NCBI GenBank assembly: GCA_018714965.1
Contig: DVML01000008.1
Coordinates: forward strand, 1-40,165
Direction: 5' to 3'
Origin: Fimihabitans intestinipullorum
GTDB taxonomy: Bacteria > Bacillota_I > Bacilli_A > RF39 > UBA660
DNA: 40,165 bases
Positions 25,653 to 34,292 of the stretch are shown here, in pieces. The translations under genes were made by a program, and so were the position numbers. Below the pieces are notes generated by a model. That model had not been told where the DNA came from. It saw nothing but the letters and a program-made list of their open reading frames with translations, and ran no database searches. Position 1 is the first letter of the stretch. Each line of letters opens with the position of its first letter.

Positions 25653-26724
25653 AGTTTAACAACGTTTTAGGTATTTCGATAACAGGGCGGATACCATAGT
25701 GGTCAAAACTTCCTGTCTGTGTCAGAATTCCCCTAGAATCAACAACCCAATACATAGATAAGGCTCTTTGTGTGCTACTTTGTGGCACTGTCACATATCC
25801 CATTACAGTACTCCTTACTCTACTACGGTTTCCATTATAATCTACGTTACATCCAAAATAAGTACAATCGTCTGTATAATCAAAAAGCCATGCGTAAGTT
25901 GCCTTCCCTTGCGCAGATGAGTTTGGGTTTTCCATATCTATAAAAGGTGGAACTTCCTGACTATTCGTCTCGAAAAAATATGGTTGTGCTGTTTCTGGAT
26001 GATCGATGTCAAATGTTGAATTTCCCGTAATTTGTGCTATTTCGTCCACACTGATGATTCTCGGTGTAAGTTTCCAATTTGCTTCATCGACGAGCGCATC
26101 TAATTCTGTCTGTGGATCTAAAAACGATAACACTGACGTCGTATTATGATCTAAAATGGCATTTACACGGTCACTTTCTTTTTTATCATTAAATGTGTAC
26201 CATTTTAAACATCCTGTTTTATTTTCGTTCAAACTATTCGCGTCTGTATAATTATCACAAGACTTTCCGGTAGCCGGATCAAAGTAAATTATCTCTCCAT
26301 TCGCAAATACTTTTGCTCCATCATTTACACAATCATCGGCGGTCTTCTTGCTTTCATCGATTTCTACTTCGCTGTTTTCGAATGATTTTGTAATACAATA
26401 TCCACTGATGAAACCTTTAAATTCTGCTTCTCCCTTTCCGTTAAAGGTTAGCGTGAATTTCGAAGGCTTTGTACCTTTAAACTCTAGGTTACTCGTCTCT
26501 GTATATGTTTTTCCTTGAAACGCCCCACTTGTAACGCTTTCTATATCATGTGCTAACTTTAACGCTCCTGCTTCTATCACGCCATTCGCAGAATTTTTTG
26601 CGGCTCCTTTCTTCGCTTCGTCAATCACATTCATAATAAGCGGTGTTGCAATCAATGCAATAACAGCTAATATAACGATCACCGCAAGTAATTCAATCAA
26701 TGTAAACCCTTTTTTGTTGTTCAT
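25651..26724 (-). CDS. Type IV pilin, probably the major subunit
   Basis: 357 residues. A six-residue leader MNNKKG precedes FTLIELLAVIVILAVIALIA, a textbook type IV prepilin N-helix with Glu at +5. The segment TPLIMNVIDEAKKGAAKNSA continues the helix. The globular domain has several Cys pairs. It ends in GSFDHYGIRPVIEIPKTLLN, the (G)IRPVI motif often found at the end of surface and pilin-like proteins of gut Bacillota. At 357 residues it is large for a major pilin, so a minor role cannot be excluded. It lies just before the comEC locus. The SD is GAGG, nine bases from the ATG, and a TATAAT lies at 26754-26759. Confidence 0.88.
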   Translation of the reverse strand: MNNKKGFTLIELLAVIVILAVIALIATPLIMNVIDEAKKGAAKNSANGVIEAGALKLAHDIESVTSGAFQGKTYTETSNLEFKGTKPSKFTLTFNGKGEAEFKGFISGYCITKSFENSEVEIDESKKTADDCVNDGAKVFANGEIIYFDPATGKSCDNYTDANSLNENKTGCLKWYTFNDKKESDRVNAILDHNTTSVLSFLDPQTELDALVDEANWKLTPRIISVDEIAQITGNSTFDIDHPETAQPYFFETNSQEVPPFIDMENPNSSAQGKATYAWLFDYTDDCTYFGCNVDYNGNRSRVRSTVMGYVTVPQSSTQRALSMYWVVDSRGILTQTGSFDHYGIRPVIEIPKTLLN

Positions 26725-26910
26725 TTGTATACGCCTCTTTCATATCCTATCTCATTATACTATAAATTTTCACTTTTACTAGTATTATTTAATAGAAAAT
26801 TTTTATCACAAAAACAGCAAACAAATTTTTGTTCGCCGTTTCGAGAACATTCGTTCCCAATCTATATGAACGCCAACCACAAGCGATTAGCGGCTTAACA
26901 ATGATCCGGA
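26725..26910. other. Intergenic region without a gene
   Basis: It holds the pilin promoter region. On the minus strand it also has a weak hairpin near 26815-26840 followed by TGTTTTTG, a possible terminator for the comEC remnant. A GAACATTCGTTC hairpin is present at 26845-26856. No convincing coding sequence was found. Confidence 0.4.
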
Positions 26911-27279
26911 CTAAAAGGCAATAGAAAAATTCTCATCCTTATCGATCCGAATCACTTTACTTTCACAATATCGATATCTTTCGATTACCGTGGTCACAGG
27001 ATAGTCATAATGATTGTTACGTCCAACAGAAACAAGTGCATATTTTGGTCGTACAGGACGAACAAATTCACTTGCAGAACTCGTCATTGAACCATGATGT
27101 CCTACTTTTAATATATCCACACGTGGAAGAATATATTCCCTCAACAACCATTTTCTACCCTCAGCATCAACATCTCCCATCCATAAGATATGTTTCCTAC
27201 TAATTTTCGTGTAGACAATTAAACTATTTCCGTTGTCATCTTTATCATATCCAAGAAATATATAGAATTTGTGACGATT
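26911..27279 (-). pseudogene. Displaced 3' fragment of a comEC gene
   Basis: An open frame with no start encodes only the end of a ComEC metallo-beta-lactamase-like domain: KFYIFLGYDKDDNGNSLIV, ILWMGDVDAEGRKWLL, VDILKVGHHGSMTSSASEFV, PKYALVSVGRNNHYDYP. It aligns block by block with the last 120 residues of the intact ComEC at 29369 (MFMGDAGVE, VLKVGHHGSKTSSSKNF, SIISVGKNNRYGHP) but is clearly divergent, perhaps 40% identical. So it is not a recent duplicate. Its base composition looks like the host genes. Upstream in frame it stops at a TAA next to a 10-bp tandem repeat. Confidence 0.85.
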
Positions 27280-27295
27280 TTATGTGATTTTATGA
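27276..27295. repeat. Tandem 10-bp repeat at the island junction
   Basis: GATTTTATGT followed directly by GATTTTATGA. It lies exactly where homology to ComEC ends. It may mark the recombination joint, or it may be chance in AT-rich DNA. Confidence 0.4.
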
Positions 27296-27356
27296 TTCTC
27301 TCATATGGTCGTAGTCGTTATGTGGTTGTATAAGTTTATGCATACAAATTTATACC

Positions 27357-27376
27357 AAAAAAGCACGTAATGTGCC
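27357..27376 (-). terminator. Terminator of the cargo operon
   Basis: Short stem GCAC/GTGC with a five-base loop and six T on the minus strand, just after the metallopeptidase gene. The stem is weak. Confidence 0.5.
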
Positions 27377-27380
27377 TCAA

Positions 27381-28492
27381 TTATTTTTGATTACTTTTAC
27401 ATTTTTCTTCTTCAAGTATCAAAGGAAGCCAGTTTTCATAATCATTCGTATTTAGTTCTTCATATAGATAAAAATATTTAGTTAAAAATTGTAAGTAATT
27501 ATCAATACTATAAATTTCTTCATTTGACGCGAATTGATCATTAAGCAATTCTTTAAAATCATCTCCGACTAATTTTCTTTTTTGTAAGTCTAAAAATAAG
27601 GCATCTCTTTGTGTAAATAGTTCCAAAAAGATATTTTTCCTTCCTACTAAATATAATAATAATCTTGCAAAATGAGAATTATATTTATAACCATTTTCTA
27701 TATTGGTATCAATAACGAAAGTTGTTTATCACAGCTTTGTTCATAAAAATATATTCGTTCATTGATATTTAATTCTTCTACATATTTTCTTAACCCTGAT
27801 AATTCATTAGCCAACATTTCTACTAATGCTTCATTTATTGCTCTATATTCATTAATACTATCGCTACTTGTTATAGGATTTGTATGGCATCCTACATTCA
27901 TTAATTCATTAAGAGATATTTCATTAATTTTAATATTTAATTCTTTATATTTTTCTAGTCTATTAAAATAAAACATTTTTTGTTCGATTTCTGATTTTTT
28001 ATTTGCTGATTTTATAAATTCATTCTTATCTCCAAACGAAATTGGATTACTTTGAATAGCATGTATCATTTCGTGATAAACAGTTTTTTTTAGAAACATT
28101 GCTATTGTTTTTTTTGAGTATTTACTTTCTAATCCTTCATACCTTTTTATATTTATTCCAATCTTTTTATGATATAGATCATATTCATTTGACGAATATA
28201 CGCTATATGCAATTATTTCAATATTTTGTAGAACTCTGTTCAATAAAAATTCTAATAATGTATACCCTTTTTGAGTTCCTCTAAAAACATAATAATTATA
28301 CGAATCATCTTCTTTAGTTATAAAATTAATGCTCTCATTAAAATATAAGAATAGATTTTTTATACATTCTATTATTAAATCAATGATTAAACCATCACAA
28401 TCAAACTCGTATTTAAAAATCTTCTTAAATTCTTCAATTGTTTTTAATTCTTTCGCATTTTTTAATGAGCTTAAGTGTAATTCGTTTTTCAT
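27381..28492 (-). pseudogene. HExxH metallopeptidase-like gene split by a -1 frameshift
   Basis: The first part (28492 down to about 27720, 264 residues) has a zinc-protease motif YHEMIHAIQSNP (His140, Glu141, His144). Glu221 or Glu225, in NEALVEMLANE, could be the third ligand. It reaches a TAG, but the protein continues in the -1 frame as FVIDTNIENGYKYNSHFARL through LFTQRDALFLDLQKRKL to 27381. One extra T in CAACTTTCG (27716-27724) would give one protein of about 370 residues. Parts of the layout resemble cargo peptidases on mobile DNA. No family is recognised. It is AT-rich compared with its surroundings. A TATAAT lies just before the start, and the SD (GTGG) is weak. Confidence 0.7.
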
Positions 28493-28518
28493 TTTACCAC
28501 TATTTGTATTATATCATA

Positions 28519-29352
28519 CTATTCAAACTTTTTTGTTTCTAATTTCTTATAATCTTTTTCTAATTCTTTTAGATTTTTATCTGGTGTTGGTAATTCTTCT
28601 GGCATTGTTCCCCCCAATCTTTTAATGCTATTTCTTACTTCTCTACCAACTTCATAATGAACAGAATCTGCAGTATATTCATTATCTACATTATCTCTTT
28701 TTAATTTAGCATCTGTTTGAGCAATTCTAAATATATTATCTGCGAGTTCTTCGCTACCCATATTATCTAATATATCCTCTCTATATCTGAGCTTTTTTCT
28801 TTTAAAAATGTCTTCTGCCGTTTCACCATTATAAAGTCCTTTATATCCCGCGTTATGAAATCTAGCCAAATCTTTTACTCCACTATTAACTGCTGTTTTA
28901 TTTAAATTATAATTCCCCCTTTTTACTTGCTTCCTTCTATATAATCTTTTCTCATTTTCAGTAAGTTCACTATATTCTTTTTCACTTAGTTCTTGTTTTC
29001 TTGTTTGAATAACAAAATAAGTTTGAGCTAATGCTATTACTTCTTTTCTTGGATCACCGTTTTGTGCAATAAGATAGCAAGCATATCTCGTTAGTCTATA
29101 ATCTTTCACCATTTCAGTTTTACCCTTACCACTATTTATTGGGGTGGTGATTTCAACACCCCAAAGATTTTGATTAGGATAACTATTATTTGCAGATATA
29201 ATTGCTTTGTCTATAACTTTATTAAAATTTCTCCAATCTTTATATTCCAGAACCTTTTGCAATTCACGAGCTAACCAATACTCATTATCATTTTCATCAA
29301 TATGTTTTATATCTTCAAACACTTTTTCAGTATATTCTTTTATTTCATTCAT
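28519..29352 (-). CDS. dinD: DNA-damage-inducible protein D (DinD) family
   Basis: 277 residues, the size of E. coli DinD. The N-terminal BRO-N-like region has NEYWLARELQKVLEYKDWRN, DYRLTRYACYLIAQNGDPRK and VIALAQTYFVIQTRKQEL. The C-terminal part has FHNAGYKGLYNGETAEDI, ILDNMGSEELADNIFRIAQT and GGTMPEELPTPDKNLKELE. All are strongly conserved DinD features. In E. coli DinD is SOS-induced and counteracts RecA filaments. It lies 16 bases after the comEC stop, with an AGGAAGGAAG SD, and has no LexA box of its own, so it is probably transcribed with comEC. It is AT-rich and likely acquired. Confidence 0.9.
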   Translation of the reverse strand: MNEIKEYTEKVFEDIKHIDENDNEYWLARELQKVLEYKDWRNFNKVIDKAIISANNSYPNQNLWGVEITTPINSGKGKTEMVKDYRLTRYACYLIAQNGDPRKEVIALAQTYFVIQTRKQELSEKEYSELTENEKRLYRRKQVKRGNYNLNKTAVNSGVKDLARFHNAGYKGLYNGETAEDIFKRKKLRYREDILDNMGSEELADNIFRIAQTDAKLKRDNVDNEYTADSVHYEVGREVRNSIKRLGGTMPEELPTPDKNLKELEKDYKKLETKKFE

Positions 29353-29368
29353 TTTGTCATCTTCCTTC

Positions 29369-31477
29369 CTAAGGACTACAAGTTTCTATTTTTAATTTAT
29401 TCTTCTTTATCTTGATCATAATACTTCCATTTTGATCAGTTCTATATATTTTTGAATTTTCTAAATTATCTAATACTTCTTTATTGGGATGTCCATAACG
29501 ATTGTTTTTACCAACACTTATAATTGAATGTTTGGGATCAATTGCATCTATAAAGTTTTTACTAGAACTTGTCTTACTTCCATGATGTCCTACTTTTAAT
29601 ACATCAATATCCAAGATATTATATTTACCCAAAATGTCCTTTTCTCTTTCTACCCCTGCATCTCCCATAAACATAAACTTATATCCATCAATTACAGTAT
29701 AAATAACGTTGCTATTATCATTTTCGTTATCATACTCTTTTGTTTGAAGAAAATATAATTTATTATGATCTATCTTTAATTCTTTAATACATGAATAATA
29801 TGGTATCTGCCTTTTATCTAATACTTTAACGAGTTCTTGCTCGAGTCCATTAAATTCTCCACAATTAAATATCACTTTTTCTACCTTAATGTTATTAACT
29901 AAATTGACAGCTTCCCCCATGTGGTCGTGATCACCATGCGATATAATAAGCGTAGAAATACGGGTGGTCCCAATCGCTTTTAAATATGGAATAATGACTG
30001 ATTGAGTCATGTCGTAATCTTTTTTTCTCTTCTGCCAATCTTCTTTTTGATATGATAATCTACCTCCAGTATCAATCATAATCGCTTCTTTTGAATGAGG
30101 CAAAATGAAAAATGATGCGTCTCCTTGTCCAACGTCGATCATGTGAAATTGAGCAAAAGGTAAAAAACATAATTTCATATAATGACATCCTAATAAAATA
30201 GGCAATAGAATCATTCCATAATATCGATGCGTACGAATTAAGTATACATGGTAGAAAAATATAACATAATAAATGACGATAAAGTCTATCGTTGGTTTTG
30301 CGAACCAAACGATCCCGATATCTACTCTCGCACATATCAGCAACAACGATTGAAACATCGTTTGTAGAAGTTGAAAAATATGTATCATCGGAAAAAATAC
30401 GAGCGTGATAAGCGCACACGGGAATAAGACCATCGTTACAAAGGGAACGAAAACCATATTAAAAATTGGAGACAAAAAGTTAAGTTCATAAAAGTGAAAC
30501 ATGCTGATGGGTGCACTCACGAAAAAAACAAAAACAGGTAATTTCCACCACATTCCTTTCTGAAATTGAAAAAATCTTCCGTAGTAAATTAAAAAGAAAC
30601 TAATTCCGAAACTAAACTGAAATCCAACGTGATAAATTATCCATGGATTCATAAAAAAGACGATAGTGAGAGTCAGACAAAACAAATCAAGTGTACTACA
30701 ATCCATTTGAAAATAATCTTTGATCGACTGTAACAGAAAGAAAATGAAAACGCGAAGCACTGAAGGGGTAAACCCGACAACCATAGAGTATCCTGAAACA
30801 ATAAATAAAATAACTGCATTTTGAACATTCTTGTTCTTACATGTAATCAAATATCGTATCCCAGCAATCAACACTTGAAAATGTAGTCCAGATACAGAAA
30901 AAAGATGTTGAATACCAACTTTTTGAATCGCATCTTTTTCTTCTTCGCCTAAATCATCTAAATTTCCAAATAGAAAAGCTTGTAGATATGGCGTGTTAGT
31001 CTTATTCAAATTGTCATATATTCCCTCTTTTATCTTATAGAGGAATGGAGGAGAATTCGGATGAATTTTGTAACTTGTCCCCTCAATTTGATAAAAGATT
31101 CCTATCGAACGTAAATAATCACGATATTGGAACAACATTTTATTTCCGTTTTTAGAAGGTATGTTACGTATTCCTGAAATCGTTACTTTCATTCCTAATC
31201 GCACATTATCTTTCAAATCATTTTTTTCTTCTTCTGATGAAATCGTAATATAAAACTGATATTTTTCTTTTCCCGTTTTTAAAATACCTTTCCAAAGATC
31301 TCCATCTATTTCATACGATATTATCGTTCCTGTTTTCTCTACTTTCTGATCATGGTCAATCAAATGCGCTGTATGGCGACTGATGATGCCATATATGACA
31401 GAAATCAATAAAAGAATCCATATATATTTACTATAATGTGATATATGGTTCGATTTTCTCGTAAGAGGCTTCTCCAA
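29369..31477 (-). CDS. comEC: DNA internalisation channel ComEC/Rec2
   Basis: 702 residues. An N-terminal OB-like domain (about 40-150) lies between helices. The competence domain includes LQAFLFGNLDDLG, IQHLFSVSGLHFQVLIAG and about ten membrane helices to residue 445. The C-terminal metallo-beta-lactamase-like domain has FHMIDVGQGDASFF, the metal motif HGDHDHMGEA (about 512-521), and VGHHGSKTSSS. ComEC moves single-stranded DNA across the membrane. The start is uncertain: a TTG at 31477 overlaps comEA by 47 bases and has a close GAAGGG. Coupled translation is likely. The last 120-150 residues are AT-rich and look foreign relative to the rest. Confidence 0.93.
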   Translation of the reverse strand: MEKPLTRKSNHISHYSKYIWILLLISVIYGIISRHTAHLIDHDQKVEKTGTIISYEIDGDLWKGILKTGKEKYQFYITISSEEEKNDLKDNVRLGMKVTISGIRNIPSKNGNKMLFQYRDYLRSIGIFYQIEGTSYKIHPNSPPFLYKIKEGIYDNLNKTNTPYLQAFLFGNLDDLGEEEKDAIQKVGIQHLFSVSGLHFQVLIAGIRYLITCKNKNVQNAVILFIVSGYSMVVGFTPSVLRVFIFFLLQSIKDYFQMDCSTLDLFCLTLTIVFFMNPWIIYHVGFQFSFGISFFLIYYGRFFQFQKGMWWKLPVFVFFVSAPISMFHFYELNFLSPIFNMVFVPFVTMVLFPCALITLVFFPMIHIFQLLQTMFQSLLLICARVDIGIVWFAKPTIDFIVIYYVIFFYHVYLIRTHRYYGMILLPILLGCHYMKLCFLPFAQFHMIDVGQGDASFFILPHSKEAIMIDTGGRLSYQKEDWQKRKKDYDMTQSVIIPYLKAIGTTRISTLIISHGDHDHMGEAVNLVNNIKVEKVIFNCGEFNGLEQELVKVLDKRQIPYYSCIKELKIDHNKLYFLQTKEYDNENDNSNVIYTVIDGYKFMFMGDAGVEREKDILGKYNILDIDVLKVGHHGSKTSSSKNFIDAIDPKHSIISVGKNNRYGHPNKEVLDNLENSKIYRTDQNGSIMIKIKKNKLKIETCSP

Positions 31478-32102
31478 TTCCCTTCACTTCTTTTAATTCT
31501 TCTACCGTTTGAAACCCGTTGTGACTTTCTCGATACGAAATAATATCCTGTGCTTTTTTCTCACCAATTCCTGGAAGTGCCATCAATTCTTCTAAAGAGG
31601 ATTGATTCAAAGAAATTGGAAAGGTTACTTGTTTTTCTTCTTGTTTGTTTTCATTCGACTCTTTTTCATTTGTGATCGTATTTTCTTTTTCGATGCAAAC
31701 GTCATTTTCTAATTTAGGACAAACACAAGTTTGATCAATTACTTTAACACTGGTGTCACCTTCTTTTTGTTCTGCGATTTCTGCCTGTGTATAGATAATG
31801 ACAACCATTTCATCTTTCAATCTTTTACTCAAGTTAATATATTCTGTCGACGCATCCGCTCTAAGCCCTCCTGCTTTTTCTATCAGTTTCATGACAGTCA
31901 TACTCTCTTCGCATTCATATACTCCGGGATTTATAACTGCCCCTTTCAAATCGACATAGATCTTTTTCTTTTCCTTTTTTTCTTCTTTTTTTTCGATTGG
32001 TTCTAAAACAACATCCTCTTCTGTTTCCGCGTTCACAGTGAAATATACACATGAAAATATAGAGATCAATAGAACTACCACAATAATTATTTTCTTCTTC
32101 AT
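31431..32102 (-). CDS. comEA: Competence DNA receptor ComEA
   Basis: 223 residues from the ATG at 32102, which has AGGTGG four bases away. An in-frame ATG five codons upstream includes that SD. One N-terminal transmembrane helix (about 3-23) anchors it. A charged linker leads to an SLBB domain (about 45-110, with KIYVDLKGAVINPGVYEC). A Glu/Lys/Asn-rich linker then leads to tandem helix-hairpin-helix motifs (LMALPGIGEKKAQDIISYRE and VEELKEVKGIGEASYEKI) that bind double-stranded DNA without sequence preference. It hands DNA to ComEC, and the genes overlap as in other competence operons. Confidence 0.95.
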   Translation of the reverse strand: MKKKIIIVVVLLISIFSCVYFTVNAETEEDVVLEPIEKKEEKKEKKKIYVDLKGAVINPGVYECEESMTVMKLIEKAGGLRADASTEYINLSKRLKDEMVVIIYTQAEIAEQKEGDTSVKVIDQTCVCPKLENDVCIEKENTITNEKESNENKQEEKQVTFPISLNQSSLEELMALPGIGEKKAQDIISYRESHNGFQTVEELKEVKGIGEASYEKIEPYITL

Positions 32103-32152
32103 ACTACCACCTATCAATATTGTTCTATACGAGCTCTTTTTTTCCTTCCACG

Positions 32153-32177
32153 AAAAAAAGATTCCAAAGAATCTTTT
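32153..32177 (-). terminator. Terminator of the ftsW-like gene
   Basis: Stem AAAAGATTC/GAATCTTTT with a CAAA loop and seven T on the minus strand. Confidence 0.85.
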
Positions 32178-33345
32178 AAACTTTGATTTTTTGTCGTTTT
32201 GTTTCTATATGTACTCGTTGAACGATCGCTAAAGATATAATAAGCGAGATCGTGAACGATCCTCCGTAACTTAAGAATGGATTCGGTACTCCGGTTAATG
32301 GCAAGATTCCAAACAATCCGCCTAGATTAACAAAGATATGCATAAATATGTAGGTTGCTACTCCAAGACACATATAACGTCCTCTAAGTGTATTCGCTCT
32401 CGAAGATAGAGATAAAATACGTTTTAATATGATAATGTATCCGAGAAAAATAATTAAAGATCTAAAGAATCCTTGTTCTTCTACGATAATTGCAAACACA
32501 CTATCGGTATGTGGTTCTGGAATATAAGAATACTTTTGCTTACTTTTTCCTCCACCTAATCCGAATGCTCCACCATCGTTGATCGCTATAAAGCCATTAC
32601 ATGTTTGATATCCTCCCTCTTCGTAATTGCTACAAGGATTAAAGAAATTAAAACGGTCCATTTGCTCAGGAGACAAAATATATCCTTTGGTACTTAACAA
32701 TACAAGTCCAGCAAATATAGCTAGCACGAAGAGAAAAGCAAATGTTTTCATTTTGTCAATTCTTAAAATTGGGCTTCCCAAAAACATGACAAAGAAAATC
32801 ATAAACAAAATGAACATGGTTCCGAAATCCTTTTGCAAAAAGACGATTGCAGGATAAGAAAGACCGACGAACAAAATAATTCCGATCATATCATAGTGAT
32901 TGATTTTCTTGTTTCGAAGTCTCGCATAAAAGCGTTCGAATAAGAGAGCTAGACAGACGATCATCACTGGTTTTGCAAACTCACTCGGTTGTACCCTACC
33001 AATAATTGGTAGAGCAATCCAGTTTCGGCTTCCACGATGGTCAGTCCCATACATACTTAAATACAATAACAATCCTAGAATAGCGACAAATCCGAAAAGA
33101 GCGAGTGGTTTATATTTTTTTGTGTCATAACAGAAAATAATAATGCTAACGATAAAACCTGCCACTAACATTTTCAATTGTTGATAAAAATAATAGTATA
33201 ATGGTGCTTCTGAGGTAACTGCTTCGCTACTAGAAGCTGTAACAATATTGAGTAAGCCAAACACGAATAAAGCAATACTAACAAATAATAAAGGCTTATC
33301 CATATCTTGTACAATATGTTTTATGTTTCTGACTACCTTCCTCAT
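32176..33345 (-). CDS. ftsW: FtsW/RodA/SpoVE-family peptidoglycan glycosyltransferase
   Basis: 389 residues with about ten transmembrane helices. SEDS-family motifs are present: GSRNWIALPIIGRVQPSEFA, FLQKDFGTMFI, AFGLGGGKSKQKYSYIPEPH followed by TDSVFAIIVEE (holding the catalytic Asp), and LPLTGVPNPFLSYGG near the end. The enzyme polymerises lipid II together with a class B penicillin-binding protein, so this host makes a peptidoglycan wall and is not a true mycoplasma. FtsW is favoured over RodA by the YIPEPHTDSVFA sequence, but the two are hard to separate here. It has an AGGTGAT SD and its own promoter. Confidence 0.9.
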   Translation of the reverse strand: MRKVVRNIKHIVQDMDKPLLFVSIALFVFGLLNIVTASSSEAVTSEAPLYYYFYQQLKMLVAGFIVSIIIFCYDTKKYKPLALFGFVAILGLLLYLSMYGTDHRGSRNWIALPIIGRVQPSEFAKPVMIVCLALLFERFYARLRNKKINHYDMIGIILFVGLSYPAIVFLQKDFGTMFILFMIFFVMFLGSPILRIDKMKTFAFLFVLAIFAGLVLLSTKGYILSPEQMDRFNFFNPCSNYEEGGYQTCNGFIAINDGGAFGLGGGKSKQKYSYIPEPHTDSVFAIIVEEQGFFRSLIIFLGYIIILKRILSLSSRANTLRGRYMCLGVATYIFMHIFVNLGGLFGILPLTGVPNPFLSYGGSFTISLIISLAIVQRVHIETKRQKIKV

Positions 33346-33362
33346 ATGATCACCTATTATCC

Positions 33363-33391
33363 ATCATACCATAGTTTATTCTTTTTGAAAA
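33363..33391 (-). promoter_or_regulatory. ftsW promoter
   Basis: Minus-strand -35 TTTTCA (33386-33391), 17-base spacer, -10 TATGAT (33363-33368) with an upstream TGG. Confidence 0.5.
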
Positions 33392-33454
33392 TAGGTCAAT
33401 TTTACTAGTCATTCTGCACAGATGTACATACAATATGGTAAAGGAGGTTGGATT

Positions 33455-33625
33455 ATGTATTACTACGGAGGTTACCAAGGATACGGATGTGGTCAACCAC
33501 AACCTTGCTGTGGCGGTTACCCTTACGGTGGTGGGGCTGGATATGGTGCTGCAATCATTTTAGTTCTATTCATATTACTTGTAATCGTTATTGGTTGTCG
33601 TGCTTTCGGACCTGGTCCTAGATAA
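33455..33625 (+). CDS. YjcZ-like miniprotein
   Basis: 56 residues from the ATG at 33455, with a perfect GGAGG seven bases upstream. A longer reading from 33422 lacks an SD. The N-terminus is rich in Tyr, Gly and Cys (MYYYGGYQGYGCGQPQ), and one C-terminal helix follows (GAAIILVLFILLVIVIG). This layout is that of the YjcZ family of tiny membrane proteins found in spore-forming Bacilli. The function is unknown. A strong terminator follows. Confidence 0.7.
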   Translation: MYYYGGYQGYGCGQPQPCCGGYPYGGGAGYGAAIILVLFILLVIVIGCRAFGPGPR

Positions 33626-33638
33626 AATATAGTAAAGC

Positions 33639-33662
33639 AGTATGGTGAACATACTGTTTTTT
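33639..33662 (+). terminator. Terminator of the YjcZ-like gene
   Basis: Stem CAGTATG/CATACTG with a short loop and six T on the plus strand. Confidence 0.85.
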
Positions 33663-33734
33663 CGTATATAACTTATTCGCTTATCCTATTCAATCACATC
33701 TTTTTATGTTACAATATTATACGGAGTTGATAAC

Positions 33735-34283
33735 ATGTTTAAAAAATTAGATATATTGGATGAAAAAGATCCACATCTTCGCAAAAAGAGTGCGGAAGTT
33801 ACTTTTCCCCTCTCGAAAGAAGATAAAAAGTTAATTCAAAGAGCAATCGATCATTTAACGTATAGTCAAATCGAAGAATACGAAAAAAAATATGATCTGC
33901 GTCCAGGAATGGGACTTGCTTTTCCGCAATTAGGTCTCAATAAGAGAATCATTGTAATCGTGCATGAAGTCGACGATGAAGTTTTTGATAACTACGTCGT
34001 AATCAATCCTAAGATTGTAAGCGAATCGGAAGAGATCATCGCTGCAGAAGTTGGAGAAGGATGTTTAAGTGTCAATCGCGAGGTAGAAGGTCATGTACCG
34101 AGACATGCACGTGTCACTGTTGCAGGATACGATGAAGAAGGTAATAAAATCCGTATTCGTGCGCGCGAGGAACTTTCAATCGCATTTCAGCACGAAATCG
34201 ATCATTTAGACGGAATTTTATTCTATGATCGAATCAATCCAAAAAAACCATTTTACAGAGAAGACGAAATACGTCTTATATAG
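33735..34283 (+). CDS. def: Peptide deformylase
   Basis: 182 residues, the size of the Gram-positive type 2 enzyme. The three motifs are GMGLAFPQLG (canonical GxGLAAxQ, with Phe for the second Ala), EGCLS with the metal-binding Cys110, and HEIDHLDG with His153, Glu154 and His157. It removes the formyl group from new proteins. A TGTTACAAT extended -10 (TACAAT at 33710-33715) and a GGAG SD lie upstream. The next gene starts nine bases after its stop, so they may be co-transcribed. Confidence 0.95.
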   Translation: MFKKLDILDEKDPHLRKKSAEVTFPLSKEDKKLIQRAIDHLTYSQIEEYEKKYDLRPGMGLAFPQLGLNKRIIVIVHEVDDEVFDNYVVINPKIVSESEEIIAAEVGEGCLSVNREVEGHVPRHARVTVAGYDEEGNKIRIRAREELSIAFQHEIDHLDGILFYDRINPKKPFYREDEIRLI

Positions 34284-34292
34284 GAGGGGTTT

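Noticed and set aside
26845..26856. Second LexA-like core GAACATTCGTTC
   Set aside because: The flanking bases do not fit (AG...CC), it is not in a recognisable promoter spacer, and it can fold as a tetraloop hairpin.
30072..30419. Alternative minus-strand frame within comEC
   Set aside because: It lies entirely inside the conserved comEC membrane domain and has no features of its own.
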